A stretch of DNA of 64,000 bases from NCBI GenBank assembly GCA_025667525.1, contig CM046875.1:199182125-199246124 (forward strand). The letters run 5' to 3'. Below, in pieces: positions 54,227-64,000 of this stretch. This stretch comes from Glebionis coronaria (Eukaryota > Streptophyta > Magnoliopsida > Asterales > Asteraceae). The notes below the pieces were generated by a model. It had not been told where the DNA came from and ran no database searches. It was given only the letters and a program-made list of their open reading frames with translations. The position numbers were made by a program, and so were the translations under genes. Position 1 is the stretch's first letter, and every line of letters starts with the position of its first letter.

Positions 54227-57200
54227 GGACTAACGATGTGATCGTGGATAATCTCCAACAGGAAGTGCGCAACTTGAAAGCAGACATGATGAAACAAGGG
54301 AATGATCTGAGAGCTGATATGAAAAACACTATGGATAGTCAAACGAATGACTTAAGAAACATGATGGCTAGTTTCTTCCACGGTAATCAACCCTCTTCTT
54401 CGGGTACTCTTTCAAGTAACACCGTTGCGAATCCAAGAGGGGAGATGAAAGCAATCACCACTCGCAGTGGCAAAGGTACCAAGGAACCCGAGCTTCCTAT
54501 ACCTCCACCGGTGATTGTGACTAAGGAGAACGAGTCACCTGCTCCTATTCCTCATCCTTCTCCTTCCCCAATTTCCCCACCTCCTACTTCTACCCCTCCT
54601 CCACCCAAGGATGTGAGTGATCCTATTCTTCCAAAGCCTTCCTCTTCTTCCAATATACCTTATCCATCTAGGTTGAGGAAAGAGAAGCTCAAAAGCAAGG
54701 ACGATATTCAGGTTTCTAACTTTCTTAAAATGTTTAAACAACTGAATTTCAATATCTCCTTCGCTGAGGCTCTCGCTCACATGCCTAAATATGCGAAAAT
54801 GTTTAAAGATCTTCTGAGCGACAAGGAAAAGCTCCTCGATATTTCCAACAACCAACTTAATGAGAATTGCTCTGCAGTGCTCTTAAGAAAATTGCCAACC
54901 AAGCTTGGTGATCCGGGTCGTTTCTTAATCCCTTGCAATTTCCCAGGAGTAGAGAATTGCATGGCCCTAGCCGATCTAGGTGCCGGTATTAATCTCATGC
55001 CTCTAAGCGTTTTGAAGCAATTATCTCTCCCTGAGCTAGTCCCCACCAAAATGACTTTGGAATTAGCTAACCGTACGGTTGCTTATCCAGTGGGGATAGC
55101 CGAAGACGTCTTTGTAGGAGTCGACAAATTCACTTTTCTTGCTGATTTCGTCGTCGTCGACTACGAGATGGACCCTCGTGTTCCCTTGATCGTGGGTCGT
55201 CCATTCTTGAGGACCGGTCGCACTCTCATCGATGTTGAAGCCGGTGAGCTTATCATGAGAGTGGGTGACGATAAAATCGTCTTCAACATGGGAAATTTGT
55301 CTAAACAACCTTATTCATACGAGAGTGTTAATTGTATTGACGTTCTGGATGAGGCTTGTGAAGAACACTTCAAAGATGCTTGCAAAAGTATTCCTACCTC
55401 TCTTCCCAATTTTGAAACCGTTGCCTCTATTGATTCATCACTGTCTCTATTTGGAGAAAGTGATTTGTTTTGGAACAATCTTGAAGACACCATGGGAGAT
55501 GTGAATTTAGCTACTAATGATTCTCCCACCGATGGGGATGAAGACATGAATTTCTTTGACAATCTTCTCAACGAAGACAATCCTTCGCCTCCATCTCCCA
55601 CGGTCATTGCTATCGATACTCCGACTTCGAATACGCCTCCCGTCGAAAATCCTCCGGATTTAGAACTTAAGGAGTTGCCGCCCCATCTCGAGTATGTATT
55701 CCTTGAAGAAGAGAAGAAGTCGCCAGTCATCATTGCTAAGGACCTAAAGGAAGAAGAAAAAGCCCGACTTATCACCGTGTTGAAAGATCATAAGAAGGCT
55801 ATTGCTTGGAAGATTTCTGATATTCGTGGAATTGATCCTCACTTCTGCACACACAAAATTCTCATGGAGGATGACTTTAAGCCCACAATTCAAAGCCAAC
55901 GAAGGGTGAATCCAAAAATACATGAAGTCATCAAAACAGAGGTTATCAAACTTCTTGATGCGGGTATGATTTACCCTATTTCAGATTCCCCATGGGTTAG
56001 TCCAACCCATTGTGTGCCTAAGAAAGGCGGAATAACCGTTGTTCCCAATGAACACAACGAGTTGATTTCCACTCGTCTCGTTACTGGGTGGAGAGTTTGT
56101 ATAGACTACCGCAAACTCAATGATGCCACGAGAAAGGATCATTTCCCTCTACCTTTTATGGACCAAATGCTTGAACGTTTAGCGGGTAATGAATATTACT
56201 GCTTTCTTGATGGTTTCTCGGGTTATTTCCAAATACCCATCGATCCCCAAGATCAAGAGAAGACAACATTCACTTGTCCCTATGGCACATTTGCGTACAA
56301 AAGAATGCCTTTTGGCTTATGTAATGCGCCTGGGACTTTCCAAAGGTGCATGTTAGCTATCTTCCATGATATGGTTGAACAAACCATGGAAGTCTTCATG
56401 GATGATTTCTCGGTCTTCGGGGATTCCTTCTCTTGTTGCCTTGCCAATTTGGAACGTATGCTCAAGCGGTGCGAAGACACTCGCCTTGTTCTGAATTGGG
56501 AAAAATGCCATTTCATGGTAAAAGAAGGCATCGTGCTGGGACACAAAATTTCCAAAGCCGGTCTTGAAGTAGACCGTGCTAAAGTCGATGTCATCGCTAA
56601 GTTGCCTCCACCTTCAACCGTGAAGGGTGTGAGAAGTGTTCTGGGTCATGCGGGCTTCTACCGTCGATTCATCAAAGATTTTTCTCAAATCGCTCGCCCG
56701 ATGACCCACCTCTTGGAAAAAGATACTCCTTTTCTCTTTTCCAAAGAGTGTCTTGAAGCCTTCAACTCGCTTAAGGATAAGCTAACTAAGGCACCCGTCT
56801 TGGTTACCCCTAATTGGGAGCTTCCCTTTGAGTTGATGTGCGATGCTAGTGATTTTGCTATTGGAGCGGTTCTAGGACAAAGAGTGAACAAACACTTCCA
56901 ACCAATCCATTACGCTAGCAAGACAATGACGGGGGCACAATTGCATTACACGACAACCGAAAAAGAGCTTTTAGCTGTTGTCTATGCTTTTGAAAAATTC
57001 TGCCCCTATCTTGTCCTTTCTACAACAATTGTGTATACCGATCATTCCGCGCTGAAGTACTTGTTGACAAAGCAAGATTCCAAACCAAGACTTCTTCGCA
57101 GGGTTTTGCTGCTCCAAGAATTTAAAATCGAAATTCGCGATAAAAAAGGAGCAGAAAACCAAGCCGCGGATCATCTCAGCAGACTTGAGGATCCTTACCA

Positions 57201-58530
57201 AGGGGATCATCCGAACAAAGAAATCAATGATTCTTTTCCCTTGGAGACCTTAATGTCTATAAATTCGAATTCTGATGCAACCCCGTGGTTTGCGGACTTT
57301 GCAAACTACTTGGCGGGTGGAATTCTCAAGGAAGGGTTGACGTCTCAACAAAAGAAAAAGTTCTTCAACGATATTAAGACTTACTTTTGGGACGACCCTT
57401 ACCTATTCAAACAATGTGCCGACCTGATTATCCGCCGATGTGTTGATGGACCGGCAGCTTTAAAAATCCTTGACGCTTGCCACAAAGGACCCACCGTTGG
57501 TCACTTTGGTCCCAACTACACCGCCAAAAAAGTGTTTGACTCGGGATTTTATTGGCCCTCCATATATCGTGACGCTCACAATATGGTTAAACGATGTGAT
57601 GTTTGCCAAAAACAAGGCACGATCACACATAAAGACGAGATGCCTCAGAATTTCATTCAAGAGTGTGAAATCTTTGATGTTTGGGGTATCGACTTTATGG
57701 GGCCATTCCCTTCTTCTAAAGGAAACAAATACATCCTTGTTGCCGTTGACTACGTTTCAAAGTGGGTTGAAGCCAAAGCTTTACCTACTAATGACGCAAG
57801 GGTGGTTTGTAACTTTTTAAAAGCTCTTTTCGCTTTATTCGGTGTGCCTCGTGCCATTATTAGTGATCGTGGGACTCATTTTTGCAATGACCAATTCGCA
57901 AGAGTCATGGCTAAGTATGGTGTAAATCATCGTCTTTCCACAGCCTACCACCCACAAACTAATGGCCAGGCTGAAATATCCAACCGAGGATTAAAGCGAA
58001 TTCTTGAAAGGACCGTGGGAGAGCATCGTGCCTCATGGGCTGATAAACTTGATGATGCTTTGTGGGCTTTCCGTACTGCTTACAAGACCCCGATCGGCTG
58101 TACGCCTTATCGTCTTGTGTATGGGAAAGCGTGCCACCTCCCCATTGAGTTGGAGCACAAGGCTTATTGGGCCTTGAAGTGGGCTAATTTTGATATTAAC
58201 AAAGCCGGTGACCTACGCAAGCTCCAACTCAATGAGCTCAATGAACTCCGTAATGAGGCTTATGAAAATTCTTTGATCTATAAGGAAAGAACTAAGCTCA
58301 TTCACGACTCCAAGATCAAAAACCGAGAGTTCCAAGTTGGAGACAAAGTTTTACTCTTTAACTCTCGGTTGAAAATCTTTTCGGGAAAGCTCAAATCTCG
58401 TTGGTCCGGCCCATTCACCATTGCCCAAATTTTTCCATATGGTACTCTCGAGCTCGCTCAACCTAATGGACCTAATTTTAAGGTGAATGGCCAACGAGTG
58501 AAGTTGTACTTTGGTGAGGACACCTCTTAG
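54223..58530 (+). CDS. pol: Athila polyprotein of I: Gag C-terminus, protease, RT, RNase H, integrase, 1435 aa
   Basis: The frame overlaps gag by ATGA, but the frame before that ATG is also Gag-like, so the split is probably mutation, not design. Domains: coiled coil (1-50); ITTRSG motif; Pro-rich linker; protease with D251-L-G ([12 protein letters not shown]); acidic linker (about 365-475); reverse transcriptase with F725-M-D-D728; RNase H starting at D874 ([16 protein letters not shown]) and TDHSAL; zinc-binding H-H-C-C; integrase D1157, D1215, E1251 with 35 residues between the last two; C-terminal domain to LYFGED. No stop occurs, so enzymes could be active if translated. Confidence 0.95.
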   Translation: MRTNDVIVDNLQQEVRNLKADMMKQGNDLRADMKNTMDSQTNDLRNMMASFFHGNQPSSSGTLSSNTVANPRGEMKAITTRSGKGTKEPELPIPPPVIVTKENESPAPIPHPSPSPISPPPTSTPPPPKDVSDPILPKPSSSSNIPYPSRLRKEKLKSKDDIQVSNFLKMFKQLNFNISFAEALAHMPKYAKMFKDLLSDKEKLLDISNNQLNENCSAVLLRKLPTKLGDPGRFLIPCNFPGVENCMALADLGAGINLMPLSVLKQLSLPELVPTKMTLELANRTVAYPVGIAEDVFVGVDKFTFLADFVVVDYEMDPRVPLIVGRPFLRTGRTLIDVEAGELIMRVGDDKIVFNMGNLSKQPYSYESVNCIDVLDEACEEHFKDACKSIPTSLPNFETVASIDSSLSLFGESDLFWNNLEDTMGDVNLATNDSPTDGDEDMNFFDNLLNEDNPSPPSPTVIAIDTPTSNTPPVENPPDLELKELPPHLEYVFLEEEKKSPVIIAKDLKEEEKARLITVLKDHKKAIAWKISDIRGIDPHFCTHKILMEDDFKPTIQSQRRVNPKIHEVIKTEVIKLLDAGMIYPISDSPWVSPTHCVPKKGGITVVPNEHNELISTRLVTGWRVCIDYRKLNDATRKDHFPLPFMDQMLERLAGNEYYCFLDGFSGYFQIPIDPQDQEKTTFTCPYGTFAYKRMPFGLCNAPGTFQRCMLAIFHDMVEQTMEVFMDDFSVFGDSFSCCLANLERMLKRCEDTRLVLNWEKCHFMVKEGIVLGHKISKAGLEVDRAKVDVIAKLPPPSTVKGVRSVLGHAGFYRRFIKDFSQIARPMTHLLEKDTPFLFSKECLEAFNSLKDKLTKAPVLVTPNWELPFELMCDASDFAIGAVLGQRVNKHFQPIHYASKTMTGAQLHYTTTEKELLAVVYAFEKFCPYLVLSTTIVYTDHSALKYLLTKQDSKPRLLRRVLLLQEFKIEIRDKKGAENQAADHLSRLEDPYQGDHPNKEINDSFPLETLMSINSNSDATPWFADFANYLAGGILKEGLTSQQKKKFFNDIKTYFWDDPYLFKQCADLIIRRCVDGPAALKILDACHKGPTVGHFGPNYTAKKVFDSGFYWPSIYRDAHNMVKRCDVCQKQGTITHKDEMPQNFIQECEIFDVWGIDFMGPFPSSKGNKYILVAVDYVSKWVEAKALPTNDARVVCNFLKALFALFGVPRAIISDRGTHFCNDQFARVMAKYGVNHRLSTAYHPQTNGQAEISNRGLKRILERTVGEHRASWADKLDDALWAFRTAYKTPIGCTPYRLVYGKACHLPIELEHKAYWALKWANFDINKAGDLRKLQLNELNELRNEAYENSLIYKERTKLIHDSKIKNREFQVGDKVLLFNSRLKIFSGKLKSRWSGPFTIAQIFPYGTLELAQPNGPNFKVNGQRVKLYFGEDTS

Positions 58531-60509
58531 GAGGTGATTCCATCCCTCACCACGTTCCCCATGAACTAATTTTGGGTCGAGTCAGGCTCGTGACTCGGTT
58601 ATCAAAAACAAGCGCTCCTTGGGAGGCAGCCCGAGTATCTATGCTTTTATGTTTTAACCTCCTAAGTGTAGGGGGACTTCTATACGTGTTTTTATTTGTG
58701 TGGTGATGTGATTACAGGGATAAGTGCACTCTTGGAATCTTTCAAGAACCGTGCTCCCGTGTTATCCGAAATCTGGTTCTATCTCTCAACTATCGTGATT
58801 CAATTTTCTTCATACTCACACTTGAAATTGATCACTTTAGTCGTCTCTTCCTTAACTTGAGTTAACCAACGTGCACAATGTCATAAGTGTAGGGGAGACT
58901 TTTCCGACATGCTTAAACATTAAGGATAATGTTTATCTTAAGTGTAGGGGGGACTTCTATCAAAGTTTTAAGTGGACTTTTCCATGAAAATGCCTTCATT
59001 TAACCAGAAAATCCTATTTTTCAACATTTTTCAAATTTTTTATTAACTTTGGCCATTTAGTTGTAATTTTTAAATTTTTATCTTTGCTTTCATATGTATA
59101 TATCCCGCAATAAAGTCAAAAATATTAATAAAGTGGTGTAGCTAGTTTAGTAATCTTTGACATATTAGGCCCGTTGCGTTTATTTTGACTCAACCCGAAT
59201 AGACTTATCCAAGTTTATTCTATCTAGTATCCTTAACCATGTAGACCTTAATTGGTTTATTAGGCTAAGTATCCACGAGTCTCATTACTTGAGATTTTAA
59301 ATTATGGAGGACGAGAAATGATAGAGTCAATTATAAGTCGGTATTCTTGCACAAGCTCACTTGGTGTAATTATTTGCCTATTCTCCCATCACTTGCTAAT
59401 AATTTATCTGCAATAAGTAAGGTCGTACGATTTGAAAAGTTACTTAGCTTCTAGCCCAAGATCGTTTAAAAGTTGCTCGGTAATGATAAGAGTTCATAGC
59501 CAAGGCATAACTTATGAAGCGGGGCGCGAAGATTGGCGAGTCCGAAAAGGCCCTAACAAGGCATGAGGATTCCATTTTATTTCTAAAGATCCCAAGTGAT
59601 GTGAAAAGCATTATTCCCAAAGTCAATATGAAGGATCAAGACTAACGACGAAAAGCAATCAACTCCCATAAAGATCATGGAGAAGTCTATCCGAAAAGAC
59701 CCTAACAAGGTATGAGGATAAATAGATCCAAGTCCGAAAATGAGGCGGATCGTTGTATCTCAAAATCCCAATTAGAGATTGAAGAATAATCATGAAGTCA
59801 TGGTCAACAAAGTTGGAGAACCCCTCAAAAGTCTCCAAGTGAAGAAACTCTATGAACGATGAGAAGACCATTATCTCAAGCACGTCTCTCAAGATATGAA
59901 GTATGAAGTACATGCCAAATATCGACCCGAGAAAGGTCTCAAATCGTGAACCAAGTTATGCCAAGATATGAACTTTTTGATATCCCGAGAAGCAGTTTTA
60001 AGAGATTTTGTCCTTTAGCTAACTATTGATCAAATCGTCCTACTTTGCTTTCAGCCTAAATAAACTATCGAAATAAGTCCAAAAATGCATCTTCATGATC
60101 ATTCTAAGACAAAAATAAAATATAAGAGATACACCTAGGAATAAGGGAGTTTAAGCATTTAATTAAGCCATGTGTGTAAGTGTTTGATTTACTAACTCAT
60201 AATAACAATGATCTCGTTTTTAAGCTTAGTTTGGGGAACGTGAAACTTGAGGGTGATAAATCTTCGCAGCACCAACGCCCTAATGTAAGTCATTGATTTC
60301 TTGGCAAGTTATTTCCATGTAGCTATTCTCAAGTGAAAATGGTTTTCTACCCTTTTGTTTCCTTCAAAGTTTAATTTCTTTTAAGTTCTTTAATTTTTGT
60401 TTAGTAGTGTTTTAATAAGGCCAAGGTTGATTGATTATGAGAAAAGTGTAAAATTGCTTTATCACTAAGCATTGCATGAGGGCATGGCAATGGTTAAGTG
60501 TAGGGGATT
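58531..60509 (+). other. 3' untranslated interior of I
   Basis: It starts with the hairpin (arms CGAGTC, GACTCG, about 58578-58598) and the GGGAGGCAGCCC block at about 58620-58631. Polypurine-like tracts aagtgtaggggg lie at 58664, 58885 and 58940, and the functional tract at 60496-60509. I see no envelope-like ORF; frames on both strands are short and not shared with D or J. Confidence 0.8.
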
Positions 60510-62177
60510 TGATAGGTGTGTAAACACCCATCCTTTTACCACTTAATTCTGGCTAAAACGAGACCAAAACACGTATTTAATATCATTTGTTTGGAATTAT
60601 GCGTGGTTTTTGTGTTTATTGTGTCTTCAGAGCCAACCGGATGGATATTGGAGAAAATATGGGATTGCACGGGATTTATCGAAGAAAAAGACTCAAGATG
60701 AAGTCTATTGTCCAAGAGATGCAAAAGATTTGAAGTCACTGGGCCTATTCGAAGATTTATCGAAGAAAAGGACCAAAGATGGAAGATATATATAAGTCGA
60801 AGAAACTCAAGTCTATTAAACGAAGAAATTAAAAGACGGGTTAAATTTAATCGACGACAAATCCCGAATCAGAATCGAAAACGTCAACTTTTCTGTAAAG
60901 ACGAGAAGACAAGAAGAACGGGAGAAAGGCCACTCACCAACCAAAGGGAACACCTATATAAAGGGTTCCCCTCACACACTTAGTGCCAGTTTTTAGTTTT
61001 TCTTTTCCCCACCTTTTTCTCCCTTTCTGTTTCGTAGCATCACCAACACCACTAGGATGTTTGGTGATTTTAATCTTTGTTCTTCAAATCTTATAATTTT
61101 AATCTTTGTTTTGTGATTGTTAAAACATTAATCATCAATACAAGTTCTTGTTTAATCTTTCCATTTCATCTTGTTCATCTTTCCTCTTTTTATTCAAGTT
61201 CTTACGTTCTTATTTGATTGATTTGATCTTTAAAAAGTTGTTGAATTTGTGTTTTTACTGTTGGGATTTGTTGCTTATGGTTATTAGATGATTTGTGGTT
61301 AATTTAGTAAAACCTTTTTGATTATTTAGTTTGATTTTGGATCAAAACGTTTCTCCCTGTTTTTCTGCTTAAGTTACTGTTCTTGTGTGTTTCCCAGACT
61401 TCCGGATGAACAAAAGTTCCGGATGACACCAAAGTTCCGGATGAACAAGAAAGTTCCGAATTAATATGTTATTGAAAAGTTCCGAATGAGTTTTCCTTTA
61501 AAAGTTCCGAATCAGTTGAAAAGTTCCGAATGAGCTGAAAGTTCCGGATGAACAAATCTTCCGAATGAACTCAAAGTTCCGGATGAATGATATTTCCAAA
61601 AGTTCCGAATGAATGCATGTTTTTAAGTTCCGAATGAATTTTTCTTTCAAAAAAGTTCCGAATGAGTTTTATTTACAAATCTTCCGAATAAACTTCCGAG
61701 CCAAAAGTTCCGAACCAACTTCCGGATCACCAACTTCCGAATCAATCTTCCGAACAAAGTTCCGGGTGAAAGTTCCGGGTGAAGTTCCGAATCAAGTTCC
61801 GAAGAAAGTTCCGGATGAAGACTTCCGAGTAAAGTTCCGAATCAAGAGACTTTGAAAGTTCCGAATCAGTTTTTCTTTTGAGCATTTCAATTAAGAGTTA
61901 AGTGGTATTTACTTACTGTTTCCTGTTTCTTACTGTTTCTTTATTTCATTTCATATTTTTATTTTATTTGTTAAGTTTAATTTTAATTTTAGTTTTATTA
62001 ATTGTCATTAAATTAATTGCCTTTAAATTTAAGTTTACATTTTATGCATTTAAACATTCAGTAGAATAGAAAACCACTCTCCTTGTTAGTAACCAAGAAC
62101 AATCATTCCACTTAGAACCGAGATCAATTCGAGAGGACTGAGAGAATAAATTGAACCCATAGAAAATCATAATATCA
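60510..62177 (+). repeat. 3' LTR of I
   Basis: Length is 1,668 bp, beginning TGATAGGTGT and ending AATATCA. TATATAAA is at 60955-60962, inside an inverted repeat (GGGAAC at 60946-60951, GTTCCC at 60965-60970). The TTCCGRA array is at 61395-61870. Confidence 0.92.
61395..61870 (+). repeat. AAGTTCCGRATGAA motif array in 3' LTR of I
   Basis: This is the second copy of the array at 51885-52370, with only a few changed bases (for example ctttcgg to cttccgg at the first motif). Confidence 0.9.
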
Positions 62178-64000
62178 CTCACTCTCGGGCTTATCGTGTC
62201 TACAATCTCCAAGCCAAGCGGGTCATTGAAACTATTAATCTCAGGTATTTTGAAGAGAAGTCAAACATCCAAGGCAAGGGTCCTGAATGGTATTTTGATC
62301 TTGATTATCTTAGTGATTCATTAGGATATTTTCGTTTCAAAACTAACCATGATGCAGGTCCACAAGTGTTTGCAACTTCTAGTACAGGTGTTCCTTCTAG
62401 TCTTTTTGACTCAGATGACGAGGATGATATTTTTGTGGTTCCATCCTACTCCACCACGGTCTCTCCTACTCCTCCTAGTGATGCAACTGCATTGGATGTA
62501 CTGGATTCACAAGTAGCTCTTGACACCCTACTCAAACAACAACAAGAAGCTACTACAGCAGCTGCTCAAGGTGGCTTTGAGTTTCCCTTGAATACGTCTT
62601 CTGACAAAGCTGCTCCTAGCACCCCAGCTACTACTCCTAGTGCTAGTTTAACACCTATTGGTATTCCGGCTAGTGAGTCTTCTTCTCATACTCGATTCTC
62701 CAGTCCTTCTAATTTGGGGAACCATCAGAAGAAGTCTTCTACCAAGCTGGATGATATTCATAAACAACCAATAGATGGCATTTTCAACGCTGCTTCATAT
62801 GATGCTGACTTTGTTGGGGAAATCAATAATCTGGCACCAGAAGTGGAGGTAGCTTCCAATCCAGTGTTGCAATCACACAAAGATCACCCTACCACTCAAA
62901 TCATTGGAGATCCTGGTTCTACTGTCACGACACGCAGAATGCATAAGAAGGCCTCGTCTGATCATCATGCTCTTGTGAGCTATATTGAAGATCAAAAGCG
63001 TAATAATCATACGGACTTTCAACACCGTTTGTTTGCTTGTTTTCTTTCACAGGTGGAACCTAGATCAGTCACTCATGCTCTTGAGGATCAAAGTTGGGTG
63101 GAGGCTATGCAGGAGGAAATGCAGCAATTCTTGTTTCAGAATGTTTGGGTTCTAGTTGACTTACCAGATGGAAAGACATCAATCAATACCAAATGGATTC
63201 TCAAGAACAAGAAAGATGCACCGGGAATTGTAGTGAGGAATAAAGCTAGGCTTGTCGCACAGGGCCAGACTCAAATTGAGGGCATTGACTACACAGAAGT
63301 TTTTGCTCCGGTTGCTAGGATTGAGGCTATTCGTCTGTTTTTGGCTTTTGCTTCTTATGTGGGCTTTATGATTTTTCAGATGGATGTCAAGAGTGCATTT
63401 CTCTATGGCAAGATTGATGAGGAAGTGTATGTCACTCAACCTAAGGGCTTTGTAGATCCACTTCATCCCAAGAAAGTTTACAAGGTGTTCAAGGCTCTTT
63501 ATGGATTACATCAGGCTCCTAGAGCTTGGTATGAGCGTCTTTCAACTTTCTTGTTAAAGAATGGCTATTGAAGAGGTACTATTGATAAAACACTATTTCT
63601 TAAAAGGAATACCAAGGACATTATCCTTGTTCAGGTTTATGTGGACGATATTATCTTTGGTTCTACTAAGAAGGAATGGTGTGATGAGTTTGAACACTTG
63701 ATGAAAGGCGAATTTCAGATGAGTGCTATGGGAGAGCTTTCCTTCTTCCTTGGTCTTTAAGTCAAGCAACAGACGGATGGGATCTTCATCAGTCAAGATA
63801 AATATGTTCATGAGATCCTTCAGAAGTTTGACATAGATCCTCTTAGACCAGCAGCAACTCCTTATGAAGTTGCTAAAGTCAAACTCCAGAATGAGCCAGA
63901 TCCCCCAGTCAATGTTCACATGTACAGGTCTATGATTGGTTCACTCATGTATTTGACTGCATCACGTCCGGATATCATGTTTGCCGTAAGTGCTTGTTCT
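62178..64000 (+). pseudogene. Copia reverse transcriptase region of H, with two stops
   Basis: It resumes the H polyprotein after [21 protein letters not shown], a Ser/Pro/Thr-rich linker (about 62370-62960), then the reverse transcriptase ([64 protein letters not shown]). TGA at 63569 replaces an expected Arg codon. The frame continues with the catalytic YVDDIIFGST (YVDD at 63638-63649), then TAA at 63758 for an expected Gln (FFLGL*VKQ), and runs on to the window end in SRPDIMFAVSA. RNase H and the 3' LTR are outside. Confidence 0.9.

Larger units (their letters stand above)
44419..62177 (+). mobile_element. Element I: near-complete autonomous Athila-type element, split by J
   Basis: The ends are TGATA and TATCA; the target duplication is ctcac. 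The 5' LTR (44419-44862 plus 51442-52673) is interrupted by J; the 3' LTR is 60510-62177. Between them are the tRNA-Asp-type primer site, gag, a 1,435-residue polyprotein with every catalytic domain, a 2 kb 3' region and polypurine tract. LTR copies differ by scattered bases. The only coding lesion I find is a one-base shift between gag and pol. It is the only visible element with full Athila enzymes, so it or close sisters could move B, D and J. Confidence 0.93.
39914..64000 (+). mobile_element. Element H: decayed Copia element, split by I, 3' end outside
   Basis: Visible parts are a 464-bp 5' LTR, primer site, gag with two zinc knuckles, protease, integrase, then after the 17.8 kb insertion of I the reverse transcriptase. 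The target site tatgg (39909-39913) lies in gag of G. The protein resumes across I: VGYSA(H) before and HSRAYRVYN after, with ctcac duplicated (44414-44418, 62178-62182). Coding is broken by at least four in-frame stops and one frameshift. Confidence 0.88.

Noticed and set aside
58531..60509. Envelope-like gene downstream of pol in I, as described for some Athila elements
   Set aside because: No frame in this 2 kb is longer than about 85 codons, and none is shared with D, B or J.
24815..61870. TTCCGRA arrays as heat shock elements
   Set aside because: Heat shock elements need alternating GAA and TTC at fixed 2-base gaps. The usual form TTCCGGATGAA does not give regular nGAAnnTTCn phasing.

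Overview
This 64 kb window is plant nuclear DNA made almost wholly of LTR retrotransposons inserted into one another. I see no host gene, tRNA gene or CRISPR array. The polyproteins are plant Ty3/Gypsy (Athila and Tekay/Del types) and Ty1/Copia. Several ORFs (a zinc-ribbon protein starting MDFYVHCVRCGK, Copia Gags with CCHC knuckles, a coiled-coil Gag-like protein containing CKTCRKCVFTANHDSC) resemble, from memory, predicted transposon proteins of Asteraceae such as Tanacetum. I therefore infer Asteraceae, perhaps Anthemideae; this is memory-based and unchecked.

I name the elements A to J. A (1-13216, +) has a short Cassandra-like LTR with a 5S rRNA-like domain around a decayed Tekay-like interior, and is split by B. 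B (4174-13203, -) is an Athila with gag and protease only. C (13217-13834 and 28012-32884, +) is the 3' end of an Athila with a 3.9 kb LTR; it hosts A and D. D (13835-28011, +) is an internally deleted Athila split by E. E (16739-25905, -) is a young non-autonomous Copia with a coiled-coil ORF and a covarying hairpin array. F (32885-37304, -) is a decayed Tekay-like element whose interior matches A but whose LTR does not. G (37305-39913, +) is a Copia with a broken gag. H (39914-44418 and 62178-64000, +) is a decayed Copia whose 3' end lies outside the window. I (44419-62177, +) is a nearly intact Athila. J (44863-51441, -) is a non-autonomous Athila-like element in which a zinc-ribbon ORF replaces gag-pol.

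Target duplications and resumed reading frames give the nesting order: F holds C and G; C holds A and D; A holds B; D holds E; G holds H; H holds I; I holds J. The deepest stack is five elements. Element I carries a complete enzyme set (protease, reverse transcriptase, RNase H, integrase) and, among elements visible here, is the plausible source of proteins for B, D and J, which share its tRNA-Asp-type primer site, polypurine tract, leader and 3' region.

Three structural themes run through the window. (1) Seven elements of both superfamilies carry arrays of a short motif in the transcribed leader, mostly starting about 420-590 bp after the TATA box; five of the seven use nearly the same motif, TTCCGRA. 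(2) Stem-loops are conserved with compensatory changes at LTR starts, next to TATA boxes, after pol, and above all in a seven-unit array in E. (3) A is a chimera joining a Cassandra LTR to a Gypsy interior. All alignments were made by eye.
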